From Skeletonema tropicum (taxonomy: Eukaryota; Bacillariophyta; Thalassiosirophyceae; Thalassiosirales; Thalassiosiraceae): DNA of 64,000 bases. This document shows positions 40,589 through 51,422 of the stretch, piece after piece; the first letter of the stretch is position 1, and the number at the start of each line of letters is the position of its first letter. The stretch is from contig CM074133.1 in the NCBI GenBank assembly GCA_037178625.1, forward strand, positions 3,534,001-3,598,000, in the 5' to 3' direction. Below the pieces are notes generated by a model that saw only the letters and a list, made by a program, of their open reading frames with translations, did no database searches and was not told the DNA's origin. Made by a program: the position numbers and the translations under genes.

Positions 40589-41491
40589 TTACCTCCCTCC
40601 TTCACGAAATAAGTCGTCGGCAATCTTCCTCTGTGGACTTTTGGTTGCATCTACAGCAACCTGGTGTGCACGGAGAGCAGCAGCAAGGTCCTCTTTTCCC
40701 ATAAATCCCAATTTGAATGCATTCATCAGCGGTTTGATTGAGCCGTCATAACCCTGAGTGGCAGCAATGACGAAATGTTTTAGTCCTCTCTCAGCATTGT
40801 CATTCTCTATTTCATAGACTCCAAGAGAGTGTCTAGCTTGGGGATGACCTCCGATAGCAGCCTCTTCCAGATGGTATCTTTCCTTTCTGCTGTCCTTCTC
40901 AACGCCATGCCCATCTTGATACATTGCTGCCAGTCTAGAATGCGCCTCAGCATCTCCCAATTCAGCAGCCTTTGCGTAATAATCAAACGCCCCACTATAA
41001 TCACCTCTCTCGTATTCGTCATCCCCCTCTCGTCTAATTGCAACTGGATCGTTTGCCTCCACCCTTTTCATCCTTTGTTTATGAGTTTCTTCTTCTGTGA
41101 CAACCGACAATGCTCGACAGAATGCGCACTTATATTTTTTAAGCCTCCCTTCCCCCATTTTCACAATATCAGCATAAGCACAGCCGAAACAAATCACTTT
41201 ACTGCAACAATCATTTATGCCACGTTTCTTTGAGCCGAGGGGTAGCGGCAACATGCAGATTGGACAGTCCCCAAGATGTGTGCTCTCTGGCTGTTCGAAT
41301 AATAATTCATCTCGTAATTCAGCCACTCGTTTCTTGCACGCATCTTCATGCTGTGATTTATGATCTGTTAGACACTCATCGCTGCAATATCGAACAAGAT
41401 CGCATTCATCGCAACTCTTCAATTTGACGTCATCAATTTCTGCGATACCGCAGGACGCACAGCACAACATCGTGCCATTATCTTCATTCAT
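40589..41491 (-). CDS. MRS copy 18, MYND-RING-Sel1 protein
   Basis: Intact, 300 aa, start MNEDNGTMLCCASCG. MYND: CASCG...SCDEC...YCSDEC...HEDAC. RING-like: CPICMLPLP...DCCSKVICFGC...CAFCRA. Sel1-like repeats: AFDYYAKAAELGDAEAHSRL, HLEEAAIGG, GLKHFVIAATQGYDGSIKPL. The MYND-proximal part (LTDHKSQHEDACKKRVAELR) resembles copy 10, whereas the RING and C-terminal parts resemble copy 16, which suggests gene conversion between copies. Zinc ligands are all present. Confidence 0.87.
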   Translation of the reverse strand: MNEDNGTMLCCASCGIAEIDDVKLKSCDECDLVRYCSDECLTDHKSQHEDACKKRVAELRDELLFEQPESTHLGDCPICMLPLPLGSKKRGINDCCSKVICFGCAYADIVKMGEGRLKKYKCAFCRALSVVTEEETHKQRMKRVEANDPVAIRREGDDEYERGDYSGAFDYYAKAAELGDAEAHSRLAAMYQDGHGVEKDSRKERYHLEEAAIGGHPQARHSLGVYEIENDNAERGLKHFVIAATQGYDGSIKPLMNAFKLGFMGKEDLAAALRAHQVAVDATKSPQRKIADDLFREGGR

Positions 41492-43161
41492 AATATGAAT
41501 ATATCGACAAGCTCCTCTAAAACATATCGTATTGCCGCCGTTTGTCTACCACCTCTTTTGGACACCAATCATATCCTAATGATAATGTCTGTGTTTTGAT
41601 GATAAGTAGCCTGCCTTCTGCGCAAATTTATGATGTGGGAGGTTTAGACTCATTTGTTACGCACGTGGGTTCGGCTGGAGGCTGAAGTAGACTTTTCATC
41701 AGTAACACTTCTTTAGAATGGGTAGAGTTTCATCGTGGCAATACCATAGTGTTGGGTGATGACTTGGAAACTGTGGGCCTTCATATTCTCTCAGGGGAAT
41801 GGAGAGGGCTTTTATTCCGGCTGATTCTTTCGTTCGCAAAGCAAATTTCCTCTGTGCCGAATATGTAGTTGGGTGTAGTTATTGGATGGGCCTGGGCTTT
41901 TGTATGAGCCTCCGTAGATAGTGGTAGTTGGCTTGTTTTGATTTGCAGATGTTTTCTGCTTGTTGGAGGATCTTGGATGGCGTTTGGTGGAGTATGCTTG
42001 CAAAGAGCTGCGCTTGATCGATCCCAGACACAAATTATGATCAATTAAAGCGTATAAATAGTAAAATATCTCTTCGTGTATTTATAATTGTAGTTACTAA
42101 GATTAAAGTAAAATATTTCCGTTCAATACTTGACCAAGTTTTCATATTATCGAAGTAGTTGTTTTGATATGTGATATTCTTAGGTGGACATCTCAATCTC
42201 TGATTTGCTCTACAGAATGATGTCACTCTAATTCACTGTGAACATAGATCAAGCCAATAGCTCGACGATCGTTCTCTGATTCTTTTCTCTCTCTACAATG
42301 CATTCGTCGTTTAAGTGTCATGCTACGTGTCGTGATCCAACAATTGCTTAGCCAATGGCAACTGCTTGTCTCCAAGCCTTGCTAGGCATACGCTCAGGCA
42401 AGCGACTATATTCAATACCTCGCATCGTCTCAGGAGCGGGGAAGCCATCGATCAAGACTGGATGCAAGGTCTTATCAGTCAAGACCAAGGCTAGCTGTAT
42501 GATCTTTTGAAGTTCATCATATCTAATCAGATGAACGCTCTAGACTGAGTACAAGATTCCAGCATTACTGCAGGGTTAGGGCTACAGAATATACTGTATG
42601 AGCTTACTGCTACTATAGATCTGGTCGAAATATACGATCAAGACTGGCGAAGGTCAGCTATGCACTTTAGCTCAGACGAGCCCACTAACTTCGACTTTGA
42701 AGTTCTATCCGCCTAGTACAGTCCCGATTGTATGACTGCCACCACGCCCACGCCCACCCACGCTTAGGCCGAGCAAGCATGAACATGAACAAAGGCAAGG
42801 GAGCAAGTTCTCTTGCCAGCTGCTTGTGTGACTCAAGACCTCCCGCTTCTGCCTGCATGCATGCTGGCAGAATTCCAAAATAAAGATAAGATCTCAAGTA
42901 CCGATAAAATGTAGGATGTGACTAACGTAATCGACTGGAGTGATTGTGAATAACTGCAGCAAGCATGACATAATTATACTTTCATTTGTGAAGAGCTGCG
43001 TTGATCGATCTCAGACACAAATAATATCCATTCAAAGCCGAATAAAGAGTGTCTCTTTTGTACATTTCTGTCATTATGGTTACAAAGCTTACTACTTGAT
43101 ACACATTTAAGTTGTGAGAAGGTCTTCGTGGCTTCTCTTCAAGGCATTATCTTCCCCCCTA
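41492..43161. other. Intergenic made of duplicated flanks
   Basis: Promoter-type block shared with copy 16 (41640-41760), a stretch without match (41800-42000), MRS 3'-flank words (42005-42060), the 42235-42515 copy of the 36880-37220 block, and another 3'-flank copy (42915-43110) behind copy 19. No gene supported. Confidence 0.55.
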
Positions 43162-44046
43162 TCAAAAGAAGTCGTCGGCAATCTTCCTCTGTGGAATCTG
43201 GGTTGCATCTGCAGCTTCCTTGTGTGCACGGAGAGCAGCAGCTAGGTCCTCTTTGCTAACTAGTCCATTCCTAAATTTGTCCATCAGTGCCTTCATTGAA
43301 CGATCATGTCCGTGTGCAGCAGCGATGATGTAATGTTTCACTGCTCTGTCAGTACTGCCATTGTCCCATTCCACACATCCGAGAATAAATCTAGCTTCTG
43401 GGTGCCCTCCGATAGCTGCCACCTCAAGATGGTGTATTTTCTTCTCTATATCCTTCTCGACACCTTCACCTCTATGATACATAACCCCCAGTCTATAATG
43501 CGCATCCACATCTCCCAATTCAGCAGCCTTTGTCCAATACTCAAATGCTTTAACATGATTTCCTTTCTCGTATCCGTCAATTCCCTCTCGGCGCAATGCA
43601 ACTGGATCATTTGCCTCAACTCTTTTCATCCTTCGTTTGTAATTTTGTTCTTTTGTGACAAGCGTTGGTTCTCGACAGAATGCGCACGTATATTTGAGCA
43701 CCCCATACCCCATCCTCAGAAGATCAGCATAAACACAGCCATTGCAAATGGATTTACTGCAACAATCATTTATGGAAGATTTGTCTGCATCAATCGGCAG
43801 AGGTAACAGGCAGATCGGGCATTCCCCACGATGTGTGCTCTCTGGCTGTGTGAACAACATTTCGTCACGTAATTCAGCTGCTCGTTCCCTGCACGCTTCC
43901 TCATGTTGTAATTGATGATCTTTCTGACATTCATCGCTGCAGTATTTAACGAGATCTCAAGCAGTGCAACTCTTCAATTTGATGTCATCAACTTCTGCGA
44001 TGCCGCACGAAGCACAGCACAACATCGTGTCATTGTCTTCGCTCAT
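43162..44046 (-). pseudogene. MRS copy 19, in-frame TGA at a zinc-ligand codon
   Basis: One frame from ATG at 44046 (MSEDNDTMLCCASCGIAE) to 43162, 295 codons, with a single in-frame TGA at 43957-43959. It replaces TGC, the fourth Cys of the MYND finger (relatives read KKCTACDLVRYC, here CTA-stop-DLVKYC). Everything after it is intact: YCSDEC, HEEAC, RING-like CPICLLPLP...DCCSKSICNGC...CAFCRE, Sel1-like repeats (YWTKAAELGDVDAHYRL, AVKHYIIAAAHGHDRSMKAL) and a C-terminus KIADDFF. Simplest view: nonsense mutation, recent pseudogene; an N-truncated product from Met 43860 would keep RING and Sel1. Recoding as selenocysteine is a remote alternative. Confidence 0.8.
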
Positions 44047-44214
44047 AATATGAATATATCTACAAGCTCCTCTGAAATATATTGCCGCCCTGGTGTTTTT
44101 CCCTTTCGCTACACCTCTTTCCTCTTTGCAGTAGTCAGGGCTTCAGATTATAGCATGTGAGCACACTTTAAAATGAGCTCACGTTACCATAATGGTGGAA
44201 TGCTCAAGCCATAT

Positions 44215-47200
44215 CATATCACTTAGGAAATTAGGTAAATGTTGCATTATCGCTACCTAGACATCATTGAACCAACAATTGGAGTCTTCATACGCCGAGG
44301 GCAGAACCAAACAGCGTCGCAGTCGGAACCACGGGAGAGGGTTGTCTCTCCTACCACAGCTCGTTTAAAAGCCCGGGATATATTGACGTGTATGTCAATA
44401 AGCCTGTATACAGGCCAGATATACAAATACAAGTATTTGCACGAGAGTATAAGCATATACCCATCTCTATCCGTGGTTGTTTTGACCGCGTCTAAGTGCT
44501 GCCTGAGCCCGCTGGCGACGTATCAAGAAGGCTTCACGTGCCGCTTTTACTGAAAGCAGCCAATAAGCCTGATGTTCACCAGAAGTTGTTTCGAGATCAT
44601 CGAGATTGATTTCCATCAAATATTTATCCTCCTCTCCAAGCCCTTCTAAGCCCATCTCTTGCTGCTCCTCTATAGCTATTTGTAGCTCCTCCTTCCTCTC
44701 TAACGCAAGCATACCCGAAATTTTATCATGAATCAAGAAATTCCTCACCAGCCACTGTCCATGGGTCATCTCCATCAGCTTGATTGAGAAGCTCTGTGCC
44801 CATTTTGCGCCCGAAAGATAGCTGCCCTCCAGACGACGATGTGTCTCTTGAATCGCACAGAACTCCTTGGATATCATTCCTTCCATAAACCGCCGCCATC
44901 CAATCTTATCTTGTGAACGTGCCAACTTCCGCAGTATCGGGTCATGATCGCTAGCAATGCAGTCCATAAAGCTTTTGCCATTCCGAGCCCTCACGAAACT
45001 CATGATATACTTTTCCAGCACTTCACATGTCCCCACCGACTGTAACCAGGACTGTAAATTATCCGCTGACATCTGAAAACATTTTACCCTATCCTCTTCT
45101 TCACACATTAAGACGTGAGCGCATGACTCCTGTGCATCCAGACAAGAAGGACACAAAGGAGAGTGATTAGGATCACATCTGTGTAACCGCAAGTTGGTGC
45201 CGGCTATGTCGTGAACTTGCTTGCATGCCCATAGTTGGAAAAGCCGCGGGACCTCGTGTAAAGCCTTGTTCACGTTGACCCAATCTACTTGGACGAACGC
45301 GGATGGAAGCAGGATCTGTCTCTTAGCGAAGATCTCCCTGGCCAACGCTAGGTGGCCATGAAAGCGGACTCTTTCACCAGTATCTGAAGTCATCTTCTCC
45401 TTACCCTTATCCACATAGACGCAGATTGGCTCAAGTGGCAAAGGTTGCGCCGCCATTCCTGCGTTCGGATCAACGTCGTAAATCGCTAGTTTTGCGCCAG
45501 AGTCACACTGTTCATTCAACTGTTCAGGCCTAGACAGCTCCTCCCATACCAAATGATCGAGTTTATGGGCCGAGACATGAGAAAATACTGTGCTGAAGGT
45601 TAGAGACCTGCAATGGATCATGATATTTTTGAGTATATCTGAATGCCGGCAACTCGACGGGATACGATGCGGAGGCAGGTTTTCCACATTATTGAGTGCC
45701 CCCAAGCAGTCAGAATAGATCTGGGCAGAACCAGACAGCGATGGTTTCAGTTTGTTCACAGCTAATAGGATGAGATGAATAGCGAGTAATCCCAAAAGCT
45801 CCCCACGATATGCACAAGCGGCGAGTGTCTTCTCAGAGAATTTACCAACGAGTCGGCCTCTCCCCTTGGAACACTCCATAATGAATGCAGCTGAGCAGAT
45901 ATCTGGGTACATCTCCTTGATAAAGGATCCGTCCGCCACACATATTAGTGAACCATCTATAATAGCCGCCACGAGGAACTCATAGCTCCCCGTCAGTTCA
46001 AGATCTTCCCACATCCACATGCTACCCCACTGGTCGAGGACTTCCCACAAAGTGCTAGGGGGTAGAGACTGACCTGGGATTGGTGCATGACTTACCAGAC
46101 GATATACCGCAGTATCTACCTCTTCTATCGTACACGCAACATTGTACTGAACCTGGGCATGATCACTGCCATCTTTCACATATCTCCGAGGGTTATTTTC
46201 ATGCGGAGGGTATACTTCCATAAGGTCATTACCCATACAGCGGAGCAGTCTATTCGATGCGGCACAGTACCGCCACGGCTGAAGTTTGTGGCCGATGTGC
46301 ACCCAATTTCCCAACCGGACGCTAAGTAAACCTCCTGGGGCTAATTGAGAGAGTGCCGACTTCCACACCTTAAAATCTTTTGACGATGGTTCCTCAGCGG
46401 GGAAGTCAAGCTTAGACCACTTTTCATCCTCCCGCCGCAGCCTCTTCTTGTACCGTGGATCAATCTTCGAACCCCTCACACACAGTATATCCGATAAAAA
46501 CAGAACTTGTTGGTGCAGGCGGACTCTGTTCAATTGCCGTAGTTCATTTGGAGAGTACTGGAGATCTTCAAATACACACATGAGCCACTTGTCACCCACT
46601 CTTGGGAAGGGGTTGTCGATATTATTCAATACCACCTTATACCCGAAGGTATCTACTTTTTCCCAGATCGATTTCACCCAGCTGGGAGTAACCCAAGAGT
46701 GATATTGTTGAAATGATTCATCAAAGGGCTGATGCGCTCGACCGAGTTCAATAATGAAGAGGTCTACCGAGACCTGAGCTGTAATTCCATTACTAGACGG
46801 GCATCCATAGTGCATCATCAGTTTGTTCAATTGCTGAATGCCGCATTCTATCGGCACATTCGGGAATCCACCGCCGTAGAAGCCAATGTCTAGATCACGA
46901 ATTTCCTTAGGTGCCGTTCGTATCATACCACCCACAGGCATCAACTGATAATACGTCTTTTGCAGACATGTCTGAAGATCTTTGATGGGGGCCGTCTGGC
47001 AGCACAGACCGTATGAAACTTTGGGCCAAAAACAAGCTGATAGCCATGTCCAGAATTGACGCCGATTCAATCTACTCCCTAGAACTTTTTGCGCACAATC
47101 AGATGCTTTCTCGATTAAAACGTCCAGAGGACCTTTGCACTCCTCAGAACAATTGCACTTGCTGCGGCACGAACCAGACGGGCTTGTTGCCACACCTAGC

Positions 47201-50200
47201 ATAGTCTCCGGATGCTCCACAGAGTGATGCTTCATCAAAAATGGGGTCCCATCTGGAAGAGACAATTCAATGTCGTAATAGCAATCCTTGGTGTGATCTT
47301 CATACAGCCAACACTGCTTCCTCTCGTCGTAATAGTAAGACATCAAATAATAGAAGCACTTATCAGGATGTAGGGTGCCCCCTGTTGCCATCAAAAGATT
47401 ATTCCAACTGCGGACGCTTGCTGTCAGAGCTGCATGAACCTCATTTATTGTCTCCCTCTTCTTCATATTGATATGAATGATATCCGTATCATCGACAAAG
47501 AGAATAGCCGCCAAGTCAATTTGTTTGGATGGTGTGAAAGGGCAAACGAAGGTCGCTCCATGTCCATCGGCTTTGTGAGCCATCAAGATGGTGATACTAA
47601 TTGCTGCCCACCCGGCAGGTGCAGCACCATTTCCTTGACACAGACCTTGATACTTAACTTCGACAGTGCTGTTTGCGCACCGTGTTGAGTCCCCATACGC
47701 AGTTCTCAAGAAGTACCGCATCTCCTGGATTGTAGTAAGCATAGACTCTGTTGCCGACTGCTCAACTCCAAAGGCTTGAAACACCAAAGAAGCAATGGCA
47801 TGTGCTATTCTGTCATAGCAGTTGCTTGCATCAACCGAAGCAATAGCAGCCGGAGTACGAAGTTGCCGTCCTATATCAAAGAATAGTATTTTTGCCAAGG
47901 CCCCATCATCTGCCGTCCTATTTTTCTCACTGAATATCTCTTCTGGCATGAGTTGGTATTTGCGAATATTATTCATCATCCTATCACCGTATATGATCTT
48001 GTTTGCTTTGTTCAAGTCAGCCTCCAACAATAGGATGCTGCGCAATTTGGTGACTAGTCGACTGCCTGCTTTCTTTTCGAGCATGCAGGCCAAACCGCGT
48101 TGCCACCTTGACAAACTGATACCCCTCATGAGAGCAAGAGATATTTTAACTGCGTGATAGTTGGAGATATACTCCGACTCTGCGCCAGCAATGTAATGGC
48201 CAAAATGGAAGCCAGAAATAGACGATGATGTTGCCTCCTTCGACCGTCTCCAGCTCTTAGCCCAAGTCACCTCATCAATCAAGGTCTCGACGGAGTCCAT
48301 CGGAACAAGAGATCGAATCTTTGCAATCTGCTCAAATAACTGTTTCGTTGCCTCATGATAATCGTCTGAGAATTCATAAGTGCCATCCAGCACTGCCCTG
48401 GCAGCAACTGTGTCGGCGTTGTATCCAAATTGACCTCGAAGACGCCCTTTGCAGATAGGTGCTTCTTCCGCCTGATAGAATCGTTTGCCCTCACCATGAA
48501 TGTTTTCCAAAATGGCTTTTTCCACTGAATCTTTTGTGTCATATTCTACCACGTTACCACCATCAGTTTCCACCTGCACTGTTCGAATGCTACCGCTAAA
48601 CCGTTTACCGAGATTGTAATTCAACTTCCTCCAGAAACGTCTATCTCTCTCTCCTTTAATGATGGCAAGTATACGCTTCTCTGCAGTCTCATCACCCTTC
48701 TTTTTAGCAAACTCCAGCCGACGATTCAGATGTTTCTTTCTATAGTGATGTCCATGTTTCCTAAAATGATCACACTGACTGTCGCAAGCTTTGAGTCTAG
48801 CAGCGATCTCTGCTACTGTGAGGTTGAATGGACGAAGGATCTTTAGCTTCCGACATTTTCGTTTCAAATTCCCTCGGTTCACCTTCCTTCCCGCATGATA
48901 ACGGAGAAGTGTTCTATAGACTTCGCCTCTCTTTATCCAAGTCACTGATTCTGCCGAGAATGGTATTCTACCTGCCTTGATTTTGCGGCACTTCGATTCT
49001 GCGTGAGCCATGTATTGTTTGCTTTTCTCTTCAGAGGACGCGAGAGCAGTACGAGCTTCTTCTTTTGTTTGTGCCTGGTATGCGGCACGATGATCGTCAT
49101 CTACCCTATGCCTGATCAGGTTCGTTTCTAGCAGTTGGTTGTATCTCTCCGCAACTCTGGGGAGTTTGGTATTCAGTCGTCTCGCCTTCAACTTTTTCAC
49201 ACGGACCAAGGAGCGGCCCACAAGTGATGACAACGAGAAATCTACCACGAAGCATCGGTGATCACCCATTCCATAACCCACCGGCATTACACATGCATTC
49301 AAAACTTCAATATCCCTTGTCGCCCACACGCCATCGATAGGTTGAGAGCCGCGGAAATAAGTTGCACCAAGCTGCTTCCCAGTGTAGTCTCCTACCACCT
49401 CCTTCATCGCTAACCCATCTACTTCTGTTAGAGCTTGTCCGATCCGCTTGGTGTAGATATTCTCATTGGCATCTAGGCAAACAATAATTCGGTCTCCTTC
49501 CTCACGCCACCTCTTGAGTAGAGCAATCAAGTCCTCATAGAATTTGTCTCTTGGCTTAACGTCAGGCTGCTTTTTTTGAATGAAGTACCGTCGTTGTTGT
49601 TGGTAACTAGTGCTGGGGCCTTTACTAACGCATGGTTGATATCCGCAGACAACCCAAGTTGAAATACCATTCTCTCCGATGTACCTCGAGAACGAGAATC
49701 TTCCCAGACCAGTGACGTCTTGTCCGCTATTCATATGGTCGAACTGTTCAGCCAGTTGGCCAAACGTGAGAATTCCAGTCCCTCCTTCCTGAACTCTAGA
49801 GATAGCACCCTCATGAGTATTACAGCCATGGACCACCTTCACTTCGGCTTCTCCTCCGTTAAATAGCTGAGCCAAACCATTGACATTCTTCTTGTGGTTG
49901 AAGTTGATTTTGATCTCATTAAAGGCTGCAATGTCGACCTCCAATTCATCCAACATTTCTCTACCTCTATCCAATTTGATATTTCCACTCATGCGATTAT
50001 TCAACCCATTGATGTTTTCGTAGAGTAGTCGGACAACCCCCTCCCGTTTTGCCTGGGGAGCTCTACCGTGGACCCTCATGAGATCGTCATCGACCGTCCT
50101 CACCTCCTCTAACTCTTGTCGAGTAAAATGTTCCTCTAGAAACCTCTTCTCAGCGGCAGAGGGCAACTCCCCAACAGTGCCAGTTTCATCTATCGCCTCT

Positions 50201-51402
50201 TCTATCAATGTTTCCCTTTGCAACGCCCGAAGCGTCTCTGCATCCACAACCCTCCTCGCCCTTCGATCAATTGCAGTCATGATTGTCTCAATATTTCCTG
50301 CTGCCATCTTCCCATTCCTAATGATATGTTTAATGTTCCCAAATTTGTCAATCAGCTTAATACGACGTTGTGTTTCTTCTCTTGTCCTAAAAGCTTGGGC
50401 TCGACGTTGATTGCGTGTTCTTCTTCTCTCTACGTCGACCCGTCTGTTTTCCCCACCCCTATTATTTCGCTGTGTTCCAGCAGCAGGATGACTGCTGGAA
50501 TAGCTGGTGCCGACTATACCATATTCGCCGCCTCCTCCACTCCAGTCATCTCTCTCCACTCATTATCTTTGGAGAGCAGATCTTGGCTGAAGTTTGTTGA
50601 GTCTGGCGACGTGACATCAATAGCGGGTTGGTAGCCCATATCTTCATAAAAATCAAGTAGATCAATCATTCTTATCGCTTATTAGACGACATGAAGTTGA
50701 TGATCAATTCAAGTAAGATGAATTGGAATTATTGTAGGGAAGATCTCACCAGGTATAGAAGATGGATGTTCCAGGTAGGTATTGACCAATCAATGTATTT
50801 GATGTTGATAGAAAGTTAGGTCACGATGGTGGCAGAAGAAGATTCAGGAATGTCTATGGTAGGACAGCAGAAACTTTCCAGCGATGAGGCGAACGTGCAA
50901 TGATTTGAATTTGAATTGTAGGTTCGCGTTGGAGGCAGAAATAATGACCTAAATTCTCTGGAAGCCTCGGAGTAGATGACTTCCCTCTCTCGAATATCTC
51001 GTGAGGTGCCAAACCAGATTATTTTAGCGGCGGAGTTCCGTATAATTTGATTGGCGGAATAATTTGAATCCAATGAGAAAATGGCTTTTCTTGTGAAGGT
51101 GCGGGAGCTCGTTGGGTGTTGGGCGGCGAAGCGATCTAGTAGTCCGTAGTGACTGCTAGTTAAATTTAAGATGTCAGAGCACAGGCGGCGGCGGCTGATG
51201 GCGTTTGATATACTTATTTGCTATTAGAAGGTTAGAATATTATCGTTGGCGGCGGTTGATTACGCGGCGTATTGATGTTGCTTTGTTGTCATGGTGGTCG
51301 TTTTTTTGATGATTTTTTGAGTTGAAGTTTGTGTAGATTTTTGAATTCCTACGTTGATTTTGACTTTTGTACCAAATGAGGTCCGGCACCGCAGACGGAA
51401 AA
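44215..51402 (-). mobile_element. Full-length LINE-type retrotransposon, 7.2 kb
   Basis: A non-LTR element in minus orientation with one long ORF (44467-50559), a 5' leader of about 840 bp and a 3' tail of about 250 bp. It is flanked by a perfect 20-bp target-site duplication, GTGGAATGCTCAAGCCATAT, at 44195-44214 and 51403-51422. No long poly-A tail is seen at the 3' end; the tail ends ...CTAAGTGATATG (sense). The intact ORF and perfect duplication point to a recent insertion. Confidence 0.92.
44467..50559 (-). CDS. LINE polyprotein: endonuclease, reverse transcriptase, RNase H
   Basis: 2030 aa without a stop. Order of domains: a basic, Arg-rich N-terminus (1-170); an endonuclease/exonuclease/phosphatase-type endonuclease at about 175-465 (LYENINGL, FNEIKIN, CLDANENIY, IDGVWAT, GDHRCFVVDF); a reverse transcriptase at about 830-1100 with SVDASNCYDRIAHA, GLCQGNGAAPAGW and the catalytic FVDDTDII; an RNase H at about 1535-1680 (VADGSF, AYRGELLGL, YSDCLGALNN, and HVSAHKLDH); and a C-terminal Cys/His cluster CDPNHSPLCPSCLDAQESCAH near 1795. 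All catalytic acidic residues expected for these domains can be seen. The enzyme nicks target DNA and copies the element RNA in place. Presence of RNase H in a single-ORF LINE is seen in several clades; I do not name the clade. A decayed relative lies at 18180-18520. Confidence 0.92.
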   Translation of the reverse strand: MERDDWSGGGGEYGIVGTSYSSSHPAAGTQRNNRGGENRRVDVERRRTRNQRRAQAFRTREETQRRIKLIDKFGNIKHIIRNGKMAAGNIETIMTAIDRRARRVVDAETLRALQRETLIEEAIDETGTVGELPSAAEKRFLEEHFTRQELEEVRTVDDDLMRVHGRAPQAKREGVVRLLYENINGLNNRMSGNIKLDRGREMLDELEVDIAAFNEIKINFNHKKNVNGLAQLFNGGEAEVKVVHGCNTHEGAISRVQEGGTGILTFGQLAEQFDHMNSGQDVTGLGRFSFSRYIGENGISTWVVCGYQPCVSKGPSTSYQQQRRYFIQKKQPDVKPRDKFYEDLIALLKRWREEGDRIIVCLDANENIYTKRIGQALTEVDGLAMKEVVGDYTGKQLGATYFRGSQPIDGVWATRDIEVLNACVMPVGYGMGDHRCFVVDFSLSSLVGRSLVRVKKLKARRLNTKLPRVAERYNQLLETNLIRHRVDDDHRAAYQAQTKEEARTALASSEEKSKQYMAHAESKCRKIKAGRIPFSAESVTWIKRGEVYRTLLRYHAGRKVNRGNLKRKCRKLKILRPFNLTVAEIAARLKACDSQCDHFRKHGHHYRKKHLNRRLEFAKKKGDETAEKRILAIIKGERDRRFWRKLNYNLGKRFSGSIRTVQVETDGGNVVEYDTKDSVEKAILENIHGEGKRFYQAEEAPICKGRLRGQFGYNADTVAARAVLDGTYEFSDDYHEATKQLFEQIAKIRSLVPMDSVETLIDEVTWAKSWRRSKEATSSSISGFHFGHYIAGAESEYISNYHAVKISLALMRGISLSRWQRGLACMLEKKAGSRLVTKLRSILLLEADLNKANKIIYGDRMMNNIRKYQLMPEEIFSEKNRTADDGALAKILFFDIGRQLRTPAAIASVDASNCYDRIAHAIASLVFQAFGVEQSATESMLTTIQEMRYFLRTAYGDSTRCANSTVEVKYQGLCQGNGAAPAGWAAISITILMAHKADGHGATFVCPFTPSKQIDLAAILFVDDTDIIHINMKKRETINEVHAALTASVRSWNNLLMATGGTLHPDKCFYYLMSYYYDERKQCWLYEDHTKDCYYDIELSLPDGTPFLMKHHSVEHPETMLGVATSPSGSCRSKCNCSEECKGPLDVLIEKASDCAQKVLGSRLNRRQFWTWLSACFWPKVSYGLCCQTAPIKDLQTCLQKTYYQLMPVGGMIRTAPKEIRDLDIGFYGGGFPNVPIECGIQQLNKLMMHYGCPSSNGITAQVSVDLFIIELGRAHQPFDESFQQYHSWVTPSWVKSIWEKVDTFGYKVVLNNIDNPFPRVGDKWLMCVFEDLQYSPNELRQLNRVRLHQQVLFLSDILCVRGSKIDPRYKKRLRREDEKWSKLDFPAEEPSSKDFKVWKSALSQLAPGGLLSVRLGNWVHIGHKLQPWRYCAASNRLLRCMGNDLMEVYPPHENNPRRYVKDGSDHAQVQYNVACTIEEVDTAVYRLVSHAPIPGQSLPPSTLWEVLDQWGSMWMWEDLELTGSYEFLVAAIIDGSLICVADGSFIKEMYPDICSAAFIMECSKGRGRLVGKFSEKTLAACAYRGELLGLLAIHLILLAVNKLKPSLSGSAQIYSDCLGALNNVENLPPHRIPSSCRHSDILKNIMIHCRSLTFSTVFSHVSAHKLDHLVWEELSRPEQLNEQCDSGAKLAIYDVDPNAGMAAQPLPLEPICVYVDKGKEKMTSDTGERVRFHGHLALAREIFAKRQILLPSAFVQVDWVNVNKALHEVPRLFQLWACKQVHDIAGTNLRLHRCDPNHSPLCPSCLDAQESCAHVLMCEEEDRVKCFQMSADNLQSWLQSVGTCEVLEKYIMSFVRARNGKSFMDCIASDHDPILRKLARSQDKIGWRRFMEGMISKEFCAIQETHRRLEGSYLSGAKWAQSFSIKLMEMTHGQWLVRNFLIHDKISGMLALERKEELQIAIEEQQEMGLEGLGEEDKYLMEINLDDLETTSGEHQAYWLLSVKAAREAFLIRRQRAQAALRRGQNNHG

Positions 51403-51422
51403 GTGGAATGCTCAAGCCATAT

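Noticed and set aside
46087..50634. Many short plus-strand ORFs opposite the LINE
   Set aside because: All are shadows of the 2030-codon minus-strand frame with its catalytic motifs.
50560..51402. A second LINE ORF in the 5' leader
   Set aside because: Only short frames without zinc-knuckle or gag-like motifs; treated as the 5' untranslated region.
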